From NCBI RefSeq assembly GCF_014779715.1, contig NZ_JACXYU010000001.1, forward strand, positions 1-64,000: a stretch of 64,000 nucleotides of DNA, read 5' to 3'. Under the pieces are notes generated by a model. That model ran no database searches. It had not been told where the DNA came from and saw only the letters and a list, made by a program, of their open reading frames with translations. Position numbers and translations under genes: made by a program. This document shows, in pieces, positions 8,194 to 17,053 of this stretch. Each line of letters opens with the position of its first letter. The stretch's first letter is position 1. This stretch comes from Streptomyces chumphonensis. Its GTDB lineage: Bacteria > Actinomycetota > Actinomycetes > Streptomycetales > Streptomycetaceae.

Positions 8194-9328
8194 CGGGCAC
8201 CTCCATCTCGACGCGGGTGCCCTGCCCGGGCGCGGAGCGGACGGTGAGCCGGCCGCCGACGGAGGCGGCGCGGTCGCGCATGGAGACCAGGCCGAGGTGG
8301 CGGCCCGCGCGGCGCACCGCGCCGGGGTCGAAGCCCCGGCCGTCGTCGGTGACGCGCAGGACGGCGCCGCCCGCGCCGCGCCGCTCCAGCGTGACGGTGA
8401 CGCCCGCGGCCCCGGAGTGGCGCAGGGCGTTGTGCAGGGCCTCCTGGGCGACCCGCAGGACGGCCTCCTCCTGCGCGGCGGGCAGCGCGCGGACGCCGTG
8501 CACGGTGAAGCCGATGTCCGCCGTGTGGGCCCGGTCGAGGACCTGGACCTGGGTGCGCAGCGTGGCGACGAGCCCGTCCTCCTCCAGCGCCGCGGGGCGC
8601 AGCTCCACCACGGCCGCCCGCAGCTCGTCGGCGGCGTCGGCGGCGAGCCGGGTGATCTCGTGCAGTTCCGCCTTGGCGCGCCCCGGGTCGCGGTCGACGA
8701 GCGCGGTCGCCGCCTGGGCGGTGAGGCGCAGCGAGAAGAGCTTCTGGGCGACGGCGTCGTGCAGCTCGTGGGCCAGGCGGGCCCGCTCCCCCGCGACGGT
8801 CAGTTCGCGGGCGCGCTCGTAGAGGCGGGCGTTGGTGAGGGCGATGGCGGCGTGCTCGGCCAGCAGGCGCAGCAGGCGCTCGTCCTCCTCGGTGAAGGAG
8901 CGTTCGCCGTGCGGGCCGCCGTGGCGCTTGTTGGCGAGGAAGAGGGCGCCGAGGACCTCGTCGCCGTCGGCCACCGGCATGCCGAGGAAGTCGGACAGCT
9001 CGGGGTGGGCGGCCGGCCAGCCCTCGAAGCGCGGGTCCCGCCGGACGTCGGCGAGGCGCTGCGGGGCGGCGTCGTCGAGCATGGCGGCGAGGATGCCGTG
9101 CCGTCGCGGCAGGGGGCCGATGGCCTTCCACTGCTCGTCGCTGACGCCGGCGACGACGAACTGGGCGAACCCGCCGCGGTCGTCGGGGACGCCGAGGGCG
9201 GCGTACTCGGCGTCGAGCAGGTCGCGGGCGGAGTGCACGATCGTCTGGAGGACCTCGCGGACCTCGACCTGGCGGTTCATGGCGAGGAGGGCCGCGCTGA
9301 CGGCGGCCAGCCCGCTTCTGATCACCAT
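8186..9328 (-). CDS. GAF-domain sensor histidine kinase (NarX/DesK type)
   Basis: A 380-residue soluble two-component kinase. The N-terminal GAF domain (about residues 15-165: VLQTIVHSARDLLDAEYAAL, FLGMPVADGDEVLGALFLAN) is the likely sensor. The HisKA_3 dimerisation helix carries the phospho-His in ERARLAHELHDAVAQKLFSL. The C-terminal HATPase has the N box in VAQEALHNALRHSGA and G boxes DDGRGFDPG and GLVSMRDRAASVGG. There are no membrane helices, so it senses a cytosolic signal; the GAF resembles DevS/DosT-like sensors but heme binding cannot be judged. It is coupled to the response regulator downstream. Confidence 0.92.
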   Translation of the reverse strand: MVIRSGLAAVSAALLAMNRQVEVREVLQTIVHSARDLLDAEYAALGVPDDRGGFAQFVVAGVSDEQWKAIGPLPRRHGILAAMLDDAAPQRLADVRRDPRFEGWPAAHPELSDFLGMPVADGDEVLGALFLANKRHGGPHGERSFTEEDERLLRLLAEHAAIALTNARLYERARELTVAGERARLAHELHDAVAQKLFSLRLTAQAATALVDRDPGRAKAELHEITRLAADAADELRAAVVELRPAALEEDGLVATLRTQVQVLDRAHTADIGFTVHGVRALPAAQEEAVLRVAQEALHNALRHSGAAGVTVTLERRGAGGAVLRVTDDGRGFDPGAVRRAGRHLGLVSMRDRAASVGGRLTVRSAPGQGTRVEMEVPGG

Positions 9329-9365
9329 GTGATCACCGTACCCGCATCCGTCGTGCGGGGTCCGG

Positions 9366-9406
9366 CCTCCCGCCGGGCGGCCCCGGTCGGGACGCCCGGC
9401 GGGAGG
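9366..9406 (-). terminator. Hairpin terminator after the FHA-ABC gene
   Basis: A 13-base perfect inverted repeat, CCTCCCGCCGGGC (9366-9378) and GCCCGGCGGGAGG (9394-9406), with a 15-base loop, directly after the stop codon of the minus-strand transporter gene and before the kinase start. It separates the two transcription units. Confidence 0.65.
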
Positions 9407-9412
9407 GGCCGT

Positions 9413-11980
9413 TCACTCGCGCATGACCTCGGGCTCGTGGCGGCGCAGGAAGCGGGAGACGACGAAGCCGCACAGGACCGCCATGCCGAGGAGCACGCCC
9501 ATGTTGAGCAGCCACGCGCTCAGCTCCGGCTCCCACAGCGGGTCGCCGCCGGCCTCCGGGTCCCAGGGCAGCAGCACGTTGAGGTCGGCGGTGTTGCCCA
9601 TGCCGGCGACCGCCCAGCGGGAGGGCATGAGCCAGGCGAGCTGCTCGATGCCCGCCTTGCCGTAGATCTGGAAGAGCACGCCGGTGAAGACGACCTGGAC
9701 GATGGCGAACATGACCAGCAGCGGCATGGTCTTCTCGGCGGTCTTGACCAGCGAGGAGATGATCAGGCCGACCATCATCGAGGCGAGGCCGAGGGCGATG
9801 ACCACGAGGGTCATCTCGATGCCCGGGGAGCCGGAGAAGAGGACGCCCTGGTCGGGCATCTCCCGGGGCAGGAAGCCGATCACGCAGATGATGACGCCCT
9901 GGACGGCCGTGATCACGCCGAGCACGATGACCTTGGACATCAGGTAGGCGGAACGGGACAGGCCGGTGGCGCGTTCCCGTTCGTAGATGACCCGTTCCTT
10001 GATCAGTTCACGGACGGAGTTGGCCGCCGCCGAGAAGCACATCCCGACCACGAGGATGAGCATGATCGTGCTCGCGTCGCGGTTGGTCCTGCCCTTCTCC
10101 GCGGGGCCGTAGCCGAGCCCGAAGTCGGAGGGGATCACGACGCTGACGACGCCGAGCACGGCGGGCAGGATGAGCATGAGGGCCATGAAGCCGCGGTCGG
10201 AGGCGATGACCGACGCGTAGCGGCGCATGAGCGTCCACAGCTGCGAGCCCCAGCTCTGGGGTTTCTGCAGCCCGGCCTGGGCCTGCTGCCAGTCGACCTG
10301 GACGGGCTGCGGGGCGACGGAGTCGATGTCCGCGGCGTAGAGCTGGTAGTGCTGCGAACCGCGCCACCGGCCCATCCAGTCGTAGTCGCGGTAGTTCTCG
10401 AAGGCGGAGAAGACGTCGGCCCAGGAGTCGTAGCCGAAGAAGTTCAGCGCCTCCTCCGGTGGGCCGAAGTAGGCCACCCCGCCCCCGGGTGCCATGACGA
10501 GCAGCTTGTCGCACAGGGCCAGTTCGGCGACCGAGTGGGTGACGACGAGGACGGTGCGGCCGTCGTCGGCGAGGCCGCGCAGGAGCTGCATGACGTCGCG
10601 GTCCATGCCCGGGTCGAGGCCGGAGGTCGGCTCGTCGAGGAAGATCAGCGACGGTTTGGTGAGGAGCTCCAGCGCGACCGAGACGCGCTTGCGCTGTCCG
10701 CCGGACAGGGAGGTGATCTTCTTGTCCGCGTGGATGTCCAGCTTCAGCTCGGCGAGCACCTCCTCCACGCGGGCGTTGCGCTCGGCCTCGGCGACGTCAC
10801 CGGGGAAGCGGAGCTTTGCGGCGTACCGCAGGGCCGTCCGGACGCGCAGAGCCGTGTGCAGGATGTCGTCCTGCGGGACGAGTCCGATGCGGTGGCGCAG
10901 CTCGGCGAAGTGCGTGTACAGGTTGCGGTTGTCGTAGAGGACCTCGCCCTGGTTCGCCGGCCGGTAGCCGGTGAGGGCCTTGAGCAGCGTCGACTTTCCC
11001 GAACCGGAGGGGCCGATGACGGCGATGACCGACTTCTCGGGGACGCCGAAGGAGACGTCGTCGAGGATCGTCTTGCCGCCGTCGACCTGCACGGTCAGGT
11101 GCCGGGCCGCGAAGGAGACCTCACCGGTGTCGACGAACTCCTCAAGCCGGTCGCCGACCAGCCGGAAGGTGGAGTGGCCGACGCCGATGATGTCGTGGGG
11201 CCCGATGCGGCGGCGGTCGTTGCGCGGCAGCTGCTGACCGTTGACGTAGGTGCCGTTGTGGCTGCCCAGATCGCGGATCTCGAACAGGCCGTCCGGTCCG
11301 GCGAGGAACTCGGCGTGCAGCCGGGAGACCTGGAGGTCGGAGACCACCAGCTCGTTCTCCAGCGCACGGCCGATCCGCATCACTCGTCCGAGTGACACCT
11401 GGTGGAACGTCGTCGGGCTGCGGTCGCCCCGGCCGGCGCCCTGGGCCTCGTGGGGGGAGAGGCCCTGCTGGGCGGGCACCGCGTGCTGCCGCGCGTCGGG
11501 CCGGGGGGCCTGCGGCTGGGGCGCGGGGTGCTGGGGCGCCTGCTGCCAGCCCTGCTGCTGCGGTGCGTAGGCGGCCTGCTGCGGCGCCGGCTGCTGCGCC
11601 CAGCCGCCGTGCGGCTGCTCGGCCGGCTGCGGCTGCGCCTGCTGCGGTGCCGGCTGCGCCGACCGGGGGGCCGCCGCGGGCGCGGTGAACACCAGGCGCG
11701 GCCCGTCGGTGGCGTTCCCCAGATGCAGTACCGTGCCGGGGCCGACCTCCAGCTGCTGGACGCGCTGCCCCCGCGTGTAGGTGCCGTTCGTGCTCCCCGG
11801 ATCGTCGATCACCCAGGAGCGACCGCCCCACCGCAGCGTGGCGTGCCGCCACGAGACGCGCGCGTCGTCCAGGACGAGATCCCCCTGGGGGTCACGCCCC
11901 AGTACGTACGACCGGGACGGGTCGAGCGTCCAGGTCCTGCCGTTCAGTTCCAGTACGAGTTCCGGCACTCCATGCCCCAC
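9413..11980 (-). CDS. FHA-domain ABC transporter (ABCG-like half-transporter with two FHA domains)
   Basis: An 855-residue fusion. It has an N-terminal FHA domain (about residues 10-90; LDDARVSWRHATLRWGGRSW, GSTNGTY), a Gln/Pro/Ala-rich linker (about 100-190) and a second FHA domain (about 195-290; RIGRALENELVVSDLQVSRL, GSHNGTYVNG). The ABC ATPase follows (GPSGSGKST, LSGGQRKRVSVALELL, IFLDEPTSGLD), then an ABC2 membrane domain of about six helices. FHA domains read phosphothreonine, so a Ser/Thr kinase probably controls transport, as with Mycobacterium Rv1747. The substrate is unknown. GTG 11980 follows a GGGGGAAG ribosome site; GTG 11968 (V-PELVLELNG) is an equally family-like start. Confidence 0.9.
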   Translation of the reverse strand: MGHGVPELVLELNGRTWTLDPSRSYVLGRDPQGDLVLDDARVSWRHATLRWGGRSWVIDDPGSTNGTYTRGQRVQQLEVGPGTVLHLGNATDGPRLVFTAPAAAPRSAQPAPQQAQPQPAEQPHGGWAQQPAPQQAAYAPQQQGWQQAPQHPAPQPQAPRPDARQHAVPAQQGLSPHEAQGAGRGDRSPTTFHQVSLGRVMRIGRALENELVVSDLQVSRLHAEFLAGPDGLFEIRDLGSHNGTYVNGQQLPRNDRRRIGPHDIIGVGHSTFRLVGDRLEEFVDTGEVSFAARHLTVQVDGGKTILDDVSFGVPEKSVIAVIGPSGSGKSTLLKALTGYRPANQGEVLYDNRNLYTHFAELRHRIGLVPQDDILHTALRVRTALRYAAKLRFPGDVAEAERNARVEEVLAELKLDIHADKKITSLSGGQRKRVSVALELLTKPSLIFLDEPTSGLDPGMDRDVMQLLRGLADDGRTVLVVTHSVAELALCDKLLVMAPGGGVAYFGPPEEALNFFGYDSWADVFSAFENYRDYDWMGRWRGSQHYQLYAADIDSVAPQPVQVDWQQAQAGLQKPQSWGSQLWTLMRRYASVIASDRGFMALMLILPAVLGVVSVVIPSDFGLGYGPAEKGRTNRDASTIMLILVVGMCFSAAANSVRELIKERVIYERERATGLSRSAYLMSKVIVLGVITAVQGVIICVIGFLPREMPDQGVLFSGSPGIEMTLVVIALGLASMMVGLIISSLVKTAEKTMPLLVMFAIVQVVFTGVLFQIYGKAGIEQLAWLMPSRWAVAGMGNTADLNVLLPWDPEAGGDPLWEPELSAWLLNMGVLLGMAVLCGFVVSRFLRRHEPEVMRE

Positions 11981-12219
11981 AGATTTCTTCCCCCGAGCTA
12001 CCCCCCTGCCTGGAGGGTCTAGGGATGGCGAACATCGTGGGGAACTATTCCAGGCCGGGCCCGTGGACAGGAAGTCGGGCCGCGCGAACCCGTGCCCCGA
12101 CCCGGCGGAATCCGCCGCGAGCACGCAAGGCGGACATCCGCGAGCACCGGCGCGGGCGTCCGTCCGGGGTACGGACAGGAGTACGAGGGGGCCGCAGGTG
12201 CCGATACGGTGGAACCACC

Positions 12220-13461
12220 ATGAGCGCGACGCAGACTCCCCCGCTCCCGCCCGGCATGCCCGGCGAGGACGCTCCCACCCTGCTGGTCAAGATCTTCGGC
12301 AAGGACCGTCCCGGCATCACGGCGGGCCTCTTCGACACCCTGGCCGCCTACGGCCTCGCGGTGGTGGACATCGAGCAGGTCGTCACCCGGGGCCGGATAA
12401 CGCTGTGCGCCCTGGTCACGGCGCCGGACGGGGCCGGCTCCGGCACGGGCGAGGGGGCGCTGCGGGCCACCGTGCACAGCTGGGCCGAGTCGCTGAAGCT
12501 CCAGGCCGAGATCATCTCCGGGCACGGGGACAACCGGCCGCGCGGCGTGGGCCGTTCGCACGTGACGGTGCTGGGCCAGCCGCTGACCGCCGAGTCGACG
12601 GCGGCCATCGCCGCCTGCATCACCGGCGCGGGCGGCAACATCGACCGCATCTTCCGGTTGGCCAAGTACCCGGTGACCGCCGTGGAGTTCGAGGTCTCCG
12701 GCGCGCTGACAGAACCGTTGCGGACGGCGCTGGCCACGGAGTCGGCGGCCCTCGGCGTGGACGTCGCCGTCGTCGCGTCCGGGTTGCAGCGGCGCGCCCA
12801 GCGGCTCGTCGTGATGGACGTCGACTCCACCCTCATCCAGGACGAGGTCATCGAGCTGTTCGCCGGGCACGCGGGCTGCGAGGACAAGGTGGCCGAGGTG
12901 ACGGCGGCCGCTATGCGCGGTGAGCTGGACTTCGAGGAGTCGCTGCACGCCCGCGTCGCCCTGCTGGCCGGGCTCGACGCCTCCGTGGTGGACGAGGTCC
13001 GGCGGCAGGTGCGGCTCACGCCCGGCGCGAACACGCTCGTGCGCACGCTGAAGCTGCTCGGCTACCAGGTGGGCGTGGTCTCCGGCGGCTTCACCCAGGT
13101 GACGGACGAGCTCAGGGAGCGGCTGGGACTGGACTTCGCCTCGGCCAACACCCTGGAGATCGTCGACGGCAAGCTCACCGGCCGGGTGACCGGGGAGATC
13201 GTGGACCGGGCGGGCAAGGCGCGGCTGCTGCGCCGGTTCGCCGAGGAGGCGGGCGTCCCCCTGGCACAGACCGTGGCCATCGGGGACGGCGCGAACGACC
13301 TGGACATGCTGAACGCCGCCGGGCTGGGCGTGGCCTTCAACGCCAAGCCCGTCGTGCAGGAGGCCGCCCACACGGCCGTCAACGTGCCGTTCCTCGACAC
13401 CGTGCTGTACCTGCTGGGGATCACCCGGGAAGAGGTGGAGGCCGCCGACACCGCCCGGTGA
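12220..13461 (+). CDS. serB: Phosphoserine phosphatase with N-terminal ACT domains
   Basis: A 413-residue SerB performing the last step of serine synthesis, O-phospho-L-serine to L-serine. The N-terminal ACT-type regulatory region (about residues 15-190) contains LLVKIFGKDRPGITAGLFDT and a second ACT repeat (RSHVTVLGQPLTAESTAAIA). The HAD phosphatase core carries the nucleophile motif VVMDVDSTLIQDEVIELFA (first Asp), VVSGGFTQV (motif II Ser) and AIGDGANDLDML (motif IV). The two-ACT arrangement matches actinobacterial SerB2-type enzymes, which are feedback-inhibited by serine. Start ATG 12220 aligns with family starts. A strong hairpin follows. Confidence 0.94.
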   Translation: MSATQTPPLPPGMPGEDAPTLLVKIFGKDRPGITAGLFDTLAAYGLAVVDIEQVVTRGRITLCALVTAPDGAGSGTGEGALRATVHSWAESLKLQAEIISGHGDNRPRGVGRSHVTVLGQPLTAESTAAIAACITGAGGNIDRIFRLAKYPVTAVEFEVSGALTEPLRTALATESAALGVDVAVVASGLQRRAQRLVVMDVDSTLIQDEVIELFAGHAGCEDKVAEVTAAAMRGELDFEESLHARVALLAGLDASVVDEVRRQVRLTPGANTLVRTLKLLGYQVGVVSGGFTQVTDELRERLGLDFASANTLEIVDGKLTGRVTGEIVDRAGKARLLRRFAEEAGVPLAQTVAIGDGANDLDMLNAAGLGVAFNAKPVVQEAAHTAVNVPFLDTVLYLLGITREEVEAADTAR

Positions 13462-13472
13462 CCCGGTGGCCC

Positions 13473-13503
13473 GGTCCGTTCCCCGGCGGCCGGGGAACGG
13501 ACC
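13473..13503. terminator. Bidirectional hairpin terminator, serB / sixA
   Basis: A perfect 14-base inverted repeat, GGTCCGTTCCCCGG (13473-13486) and CCGGGGAACGGACC (13490-13503), with a 3-base loop, between the convergent stop codons at 13461 and 13511. Confidence 0.8.
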
Positions 13504-13510
13504 GCGGCAC

Positions 13511-14026
13511 TCAGGCGTGCGGGGCCCAGAACTCCACGAGACGGCCCGCGCCCGGCTCCACCGACTTCCAGGAACCGTCCACGGTGAGGACCGCCATCGC
13601 GGAGGTCGGGAAGCCGCGCTCCATGCGGCCGCGGGCCTCCGGCTCGGCGGAGCCGGTCAGCACGTCGGCCAGCCCCTGCATCCCGGGGTTGTGGCCGATG
13701 ACGAGGAGCTCGCGGACGTCGTCGGGCACCTCGTTGAGCACGGCGATGATCTCTCCGGGCGACGCGTCGTACAGCCGGTCCTCGTAGACGGTCCTGGGGC
13801 GCTTGGGCAGCTGCGGCACGAGCAGCTTCCACGTCTCACGGGTGCGGGCGGCGGTCGAGCACAGGGTCAGCTCGGGGCCGATGCCCTGCGACGCCAGCCA
13901 GTCACCGGCCAGCGGGGCGTCCTTGCGGCCGCGTTCCGCCAGCGGCCGCTCGTGATCGGGTACCTCGGGCCAGTCTGCCTTGGCGTGTCGGAGTAGGACC
14001 ATCCTGCGGGGCTGATCGACGCTCAT
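13511..14026 (-). CDS. SixA-like phosphohistidine phosphatase (histidine phosphatase family)
   Basis: A 171-residue single-domain histidine phosphatase. The RHG-type motif appears as MVLLRHAKADW (catalytic His), the second half has LCSTAARTRETW (Arg), and the C-terminal catalytic His is in ELLVIGHNPGMQGLADVL. SixA proteins dephosphorylate phosphohistidine, for example on phosphotransfer proteins; other small-molecule substrates are possible. Start ATG 14026 (MSVDQPRR) is preferred; the upstream in-frame extension has no family sequence. Confidence 0.9.
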   Translation of the reverse strand: MSVDQPRRMVLLRHAKADWPEVPDHERPLAERGRKDAPLAGDWLASQGIGPELTLCSTAARTRETWKLLVPQLPKRPRTVYEDRLYDASPGEIIAVLNEVPDDVRELLVIGHNPGMQGLADVLTGSAEPEARGRMERGFPTSAMAVLTVDGSWKSVEPGAGRLVEFWAPHA

Positions 14027-14085
14027 GCCTCCCAGCTTCGCACGAAACCGACCACCGGGCTCGGGCTGTTGACGACTTGCGTCGC

Positions 14086-14316
14086 TCAGGCGGAGCCGGC
14101 GGCGTGCAGCTTCTCCCACAGCACGGAGGCCACCTGCCCGAAGCCGCTCGCGGTCTCGGCCGCGCCGCCGGAGCCCTGCCCGCCGCCGAGCAGGAGCAGA
14201 GCCAGCAGCAGGGCGAAGACGGCCACCGGCAGCGGGAGGGCCCACCAGCGCAGTCGCGGACCCGTGGCTGCGTCGTGGCGGCGGGAGGTCGGACGGGCGC
14301 CGGCGGCGGTCGTCAT
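14086..14316 (-). CDS. Small single-span membrane protein of unknown function
   Basis: A 76-residue protein: a basic/hydrophilic N-terminus (residues 1-24), one strong transmembrane helix (about 25-45: WALPLPVAVFALLLALLLLG) and a short Gly-rich and helical tail. The basic residues before the helix predict the N-terminus inside. I know small proteins like this beside SixA genes in streptomycetes but not a function. The start ATG 14316 has AAAGGCGAG just upstream as a ribosome site. Confidence 0.7.
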   Translation of the reverse strand: MTTAAGARPTSRRHDAATGPRLRWWALPLPVAVFALLLALLLLGGGQGSGGAAETASGFGQVASVLWEKLHAAGSA

Positions 14317-14483
14317 CGGCTCGCCTTTCGTCGGGTCGTGCGGGGCGTCGAGCGGTACCTCGACGCTATGGCGCGCGACGCCACGGGCCTACCCGGGAAC
14401 CCACCCACCCTTCCCTGACCTCCACCCCCTAGGGGACGGTGGGGCTACCCCCACCCCGCCCGGTGTCTGCGGTCGGACGCGCG

Positions 14484-15555
14484 TCACGGGCGGTGGGTCG
14501 ACGTCTCGCGGCCCGAGCCGTCGTCCCACGGGGTGCCGAGCCGGTCCAGGACGGCCTCGGCCAGCTGACGGAACTCCCGGTAGCAGGTCTTCACGTACTG
14601 CTGGGTACTGCCCAGCGCACCGTCGGCCGGACGCAGGTCGAACATCGGCTTCCGGGCGTCGTGGGCCAGCGGCATGAGGCTGCGGTAGTTGCGCAGGGTG
14701 GCGATGCGATGCCGGTCGTCCTGGGCTGGCGATGACTCTCCGAGCACGGCGGCCGTGTAGACCCATGGGATGCGCCGGAGCCATCGCCGGTACGCCTTGA
14801 CGGGGCGGTCAAGACGCATTTCGGGCTGCATGATCACGTAGCCGAGGGGACGCATGTCGGCGTCCGGTGCCGAGATACCGGCGGGAACCCGGGGCAGGAC
14901 GAGCGTCTGCCAGTCGGTTCGCCACTGGCGCAGCGTCGGTCCCAGGTTGCTCAGGCCCTTCAGCGAGAAGAGATCCGCCGCCAGGGGCATGAGCACGGTG
15001 TCGGCCGAGATGAGTGCGGCGCGGTTGATCGCGCCGAGGTTCGGCCCGACGTCGATCAGGACGACGTCCGCCTCCACTGCGGACACGGCCTGTTCGATGA
15101 TGCGGTGGAACGCGGTGGAGGTGCGGATCGCCGCGATGTCTCCTCCGTAGGCCCGGGACCACTCGTTGGACAGCTTGTCCTCGAACCGACTCAGGTCCAG
15201 GCTGCCGGGAAGCAGCCACAGACCCGGTTCGAGCTGAGCGGGCTCGACGTGTGCGACGTCACCGGTGCCCTCCAGGATCGGCCGGACGGCGTCGGCGATG
15301 GTCTGGCCGCTGCGCACCCGGCCGGCGCCGGGCGGGCCTCCCGGAGCGGGCCCTCTCATCGATGAGCTCGGAGCCGTTCTCCCACAGCTCCTCGATCTCC
15401 GTCTCCTCCAGGCACATCGAGGTCAGGTTCGCCTGCGGGTCGAGGTCCACGGCCAGCACGGTGAGCCCGAGCCGTCGGATCATGTGCGCCAGATGGTAGG
15501 ACAGGGTCGTCTTTCCCACACCGCCCTTGTTGTTGAACAGCGCGATCGACGTCAT
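14484..15555 (-). pseudogene. ParA/MinD-type ATPase, frame disrupted
   Basis: The N-terminal part (start ATG 15555) reads MTSIALFNNKGGVGKTTLSY with the deviant Walker A (KGGVGKTT), then LTVLAVDLDPQANLTSM. After about residue 65 that frame degenerates into Arg/Pro-rich sequence, while the rest of the family protein continues in another frame (SGQTIADAVRPILEGTGDV to the stop at 14484). The second part holds the Walker B-like VVLIDVGPNLGAINRAAL. The total span is 3n+1 bases, so a single extra base near 15310-15358 explains it. A separate ATG at 15359 could start the second half, but a ParA split after Walker A would not be functional. ParA ATPases handle DNA or protein positioning; its partner is the adjacent upstream gene, overlapping by ATGA. 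Confidence 0.75.
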
Positions 15556-15935
15556 GCCGCACTCCGGATGACGACGGCCCACGAAACGTCGTCGACCTGG
15601 AACTCGGCCGCCGGGTTCCCGTTGTTCTCCAGCGCCTTCCGTACCCGGCCCACTCCACGGCCGAACCGGTTGACGTATCCGAGCCCCTTCATCGCAGCGG
15701 CGAGGGAAGGATTGCGGTAGTCCGTCACACGGTCGAAGTTGTCGGCGCGCACCTGGCCGAACGGACCGCCGGGGTTGGTCACCTCGATCCTGTCCTCGAT
15801 GGCGCATACGGCCTTCCCGATGGCGTCACCGCGTCCTCCCTCCCGCTTCGCGGTGCTCTTGAACTCCAGCGTGGGTCCCTCCTGCGTGCCGAGGAGGTCG
15901 GCAAGGTCTACGTCGTCTGCGCTCACGGGCGCCAT
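15552..15935 (-). CDS. AlbA_2/ATP-binding-type protein, internally shortened
   Basis: A 127-residue protein. Residues about 8-30 (GTQEGPTLEFKSTAK) resemble the start of AlbA_2 (Schlafen-like) DNA-binding domains. The sequence then jumps to IEDRIEVTNPGGPFGQVRAD and YVNRFGRGVGRVRKALENNG, which belong to the C-terminal ATPase-like region of the same family, normally about 250-350 residues later. The product is thus a short form with the middle missing. It overlaps the ParA start by ATGA, so the two were co-translated. Whether this short form is functional is unclear; the broken ParA neighbour argues for joint decay. It starts at ATG 15935. Confidence 0.6.
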   Translation of the reverse strand: MAPVSADDVDLADLLGTQEGPTLEFKSTAKREGGRGDAIGKAVCAIEDRIEVTNPGGPFGQVRADNFDRVTDYRNPSLAAAMKGLGYVNRFGRGVGRVRKALENNGNPAAEFQVDDVSWAVVIRSAA

Positions 15936-15987
15936 TGTGCCGTGTCGACGAAGGCGGACGGGCCGGGCGGTCGGCTCGGCTGTGGCG

Positions 15988-16431
15988 TCAGGGGTGGGGT
16001 GGGCGGGGGGTGAGGACGGCCCAGACGGTCTTGCCGGCGGGCGGGCAGGGCGCGTGGCCCCAGGCGTCGGCGAGGGCCGTGACGAGCAGGAGACCGCGTC
16101 CCGTCTCGTCCTCCGCCCCGGGGGTGGGGGCGCGCAGCGGGACGTGGGTGCCGCGCGCGTCGGTGACCTCGACCAGGACGCTCCCGGCGACGGGGTCGTG
16201 GGTGAGGGCGACCCGGAAGTCCCGTCCCTGGACGCGGCCGTGGAAGAGGGCGTTGGCCGCCAGCTCGGCCACGACGACCTCCGTCCGTTCCGCGACGTCC
16301 GGTGGAACGCCCCAGGTGCGGAGCTGGTCGGCCGCGAGCAGGCGGGCGAGCCGGGCGCCCCGGCGGGTCGAGGAGTAGAGCTGGCTGAACGTGCGGACGG
16401 CGGGGCGGTGCTGGCGTTCCAGGGAGTCCAT
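15988..16431 (-). CDS. RsbW-like anti-sigma factor-type ATP-binding protein
   Basis: A 147-residue HATPase_c protein of the large streptomycete RsbW/SpoIIAB-like group. The N box is in ERTEVVVAELAANALFHGRV, the G1 box is reduced to VLVEVTDARGTHVPL, and the G2-like stretch is DETGRGLLLVTALADAWG, ending in KTVWAVL. Such proteins bind ATP and may act as Ser kinases or anti-sigma factors against partners usually encoded elsewhere. ATG 16431 follows an AAGGTGG ribosome site; an upstream start at 16494 would add 21 unconserved residues. Confidence 0.85.
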   Translation of the reverse strand: MDSLERQHRPAVRTFSQLYSSTRRGARLARLLAADQLRTWGVPPDVAERTEVVVAELAANALFHGRVQGRDFRVALTHDPVAGSVLVEVTDARGTHVPLRAPTPGAEDETGRGLLLVTALADAWGHAPCPPAGKTVWAVLTPRPPHP

Positions 16432-16642
16432 GGGGGCCACCTTGGTGGCCCGCGCACACCGTTGACCAGGCACGACACTCGTACCGGGGGTCACCGTACG
16501 GTGACGCGGAGTGGCGGGTACGGTGCGTCCGGGCGGGTGGACAGGGGTGCTGTGCCGGGGTGGGCACGCTACGCACCGCGATGCTGGTTATCGTACCGGT
16601 GACCGGGGGAACGGGCCAGGACGTGAGGGTGGGGGCGTCGCA

Positions 16643-17053
16643 GTGCGACTGACCGGGCACATCACCGCCGTGCGGGCGGGGCAGGGCGATCCGCACGCCA
16701 TGCTGGGCGAGTTCCGCAGAACGGCCGTGCTGCTCCCGCACGCGGAGGACGGGCTGCGGGTGGGAGCGTGGGGCGGGTTCCAGTGGATCTACGCCTTCAC
16801 CGGCGAGGAGCGGCTCGCCCGCTTCGTGGTGGCGCGCGGCGCGCGGCCGGACGAACCGGTGGTGTACCGCTCGGTGCTGGGCGCCCGGCTGCTGGACGCC
16901 GTCGTACCGAGCCTGGACGTGCCGACCGGCGTCGCCCTCGACGTCGAGGACGAGGCGACGTCGATGCTGTTCCCGCCCGTGCGCGGCATCGTCCCCGAGG
17001 GTGCGGCCGTCGACCGCGGCGAGGACACGACCGCGCGGGAGGCCCGGCGATGA
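16643..17053 (+). CDS. Unknown protein, SseB-like, first gene of the RHS toxin operon
   Basis: A 136-residue soluble protein. The stretches FRRTAVLLPHAEDGLRVGAW and GGFQWIYAFTGEERLARFVV recall the SseB N-terminal domain found in actinobacterial proteins beside WXG100/ESX genes. The identification is tentative. The start is GTG 16643, with GAGGGTGGGGG upstream. Its stop overlaps the next ATG (ATGA at 17050-17053), so it is co-translated with the following gene and belongs to the RHS toxin unit. A chaperone or adaptor role in toxin export is only an inference. Confidence 0.6.
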   Translation: MRLTGHITAVRAGQGDPHAMLGEFRRTAVLLPHAEDGLRVGAWGGFQWIYAFTGEERLARFVVARGARPDEPVVYRSVLGARLLDAVVPSLDVPTGVALDVEDEATSMLFPPVRGIVPEGAAVDRGEDTTAREARR

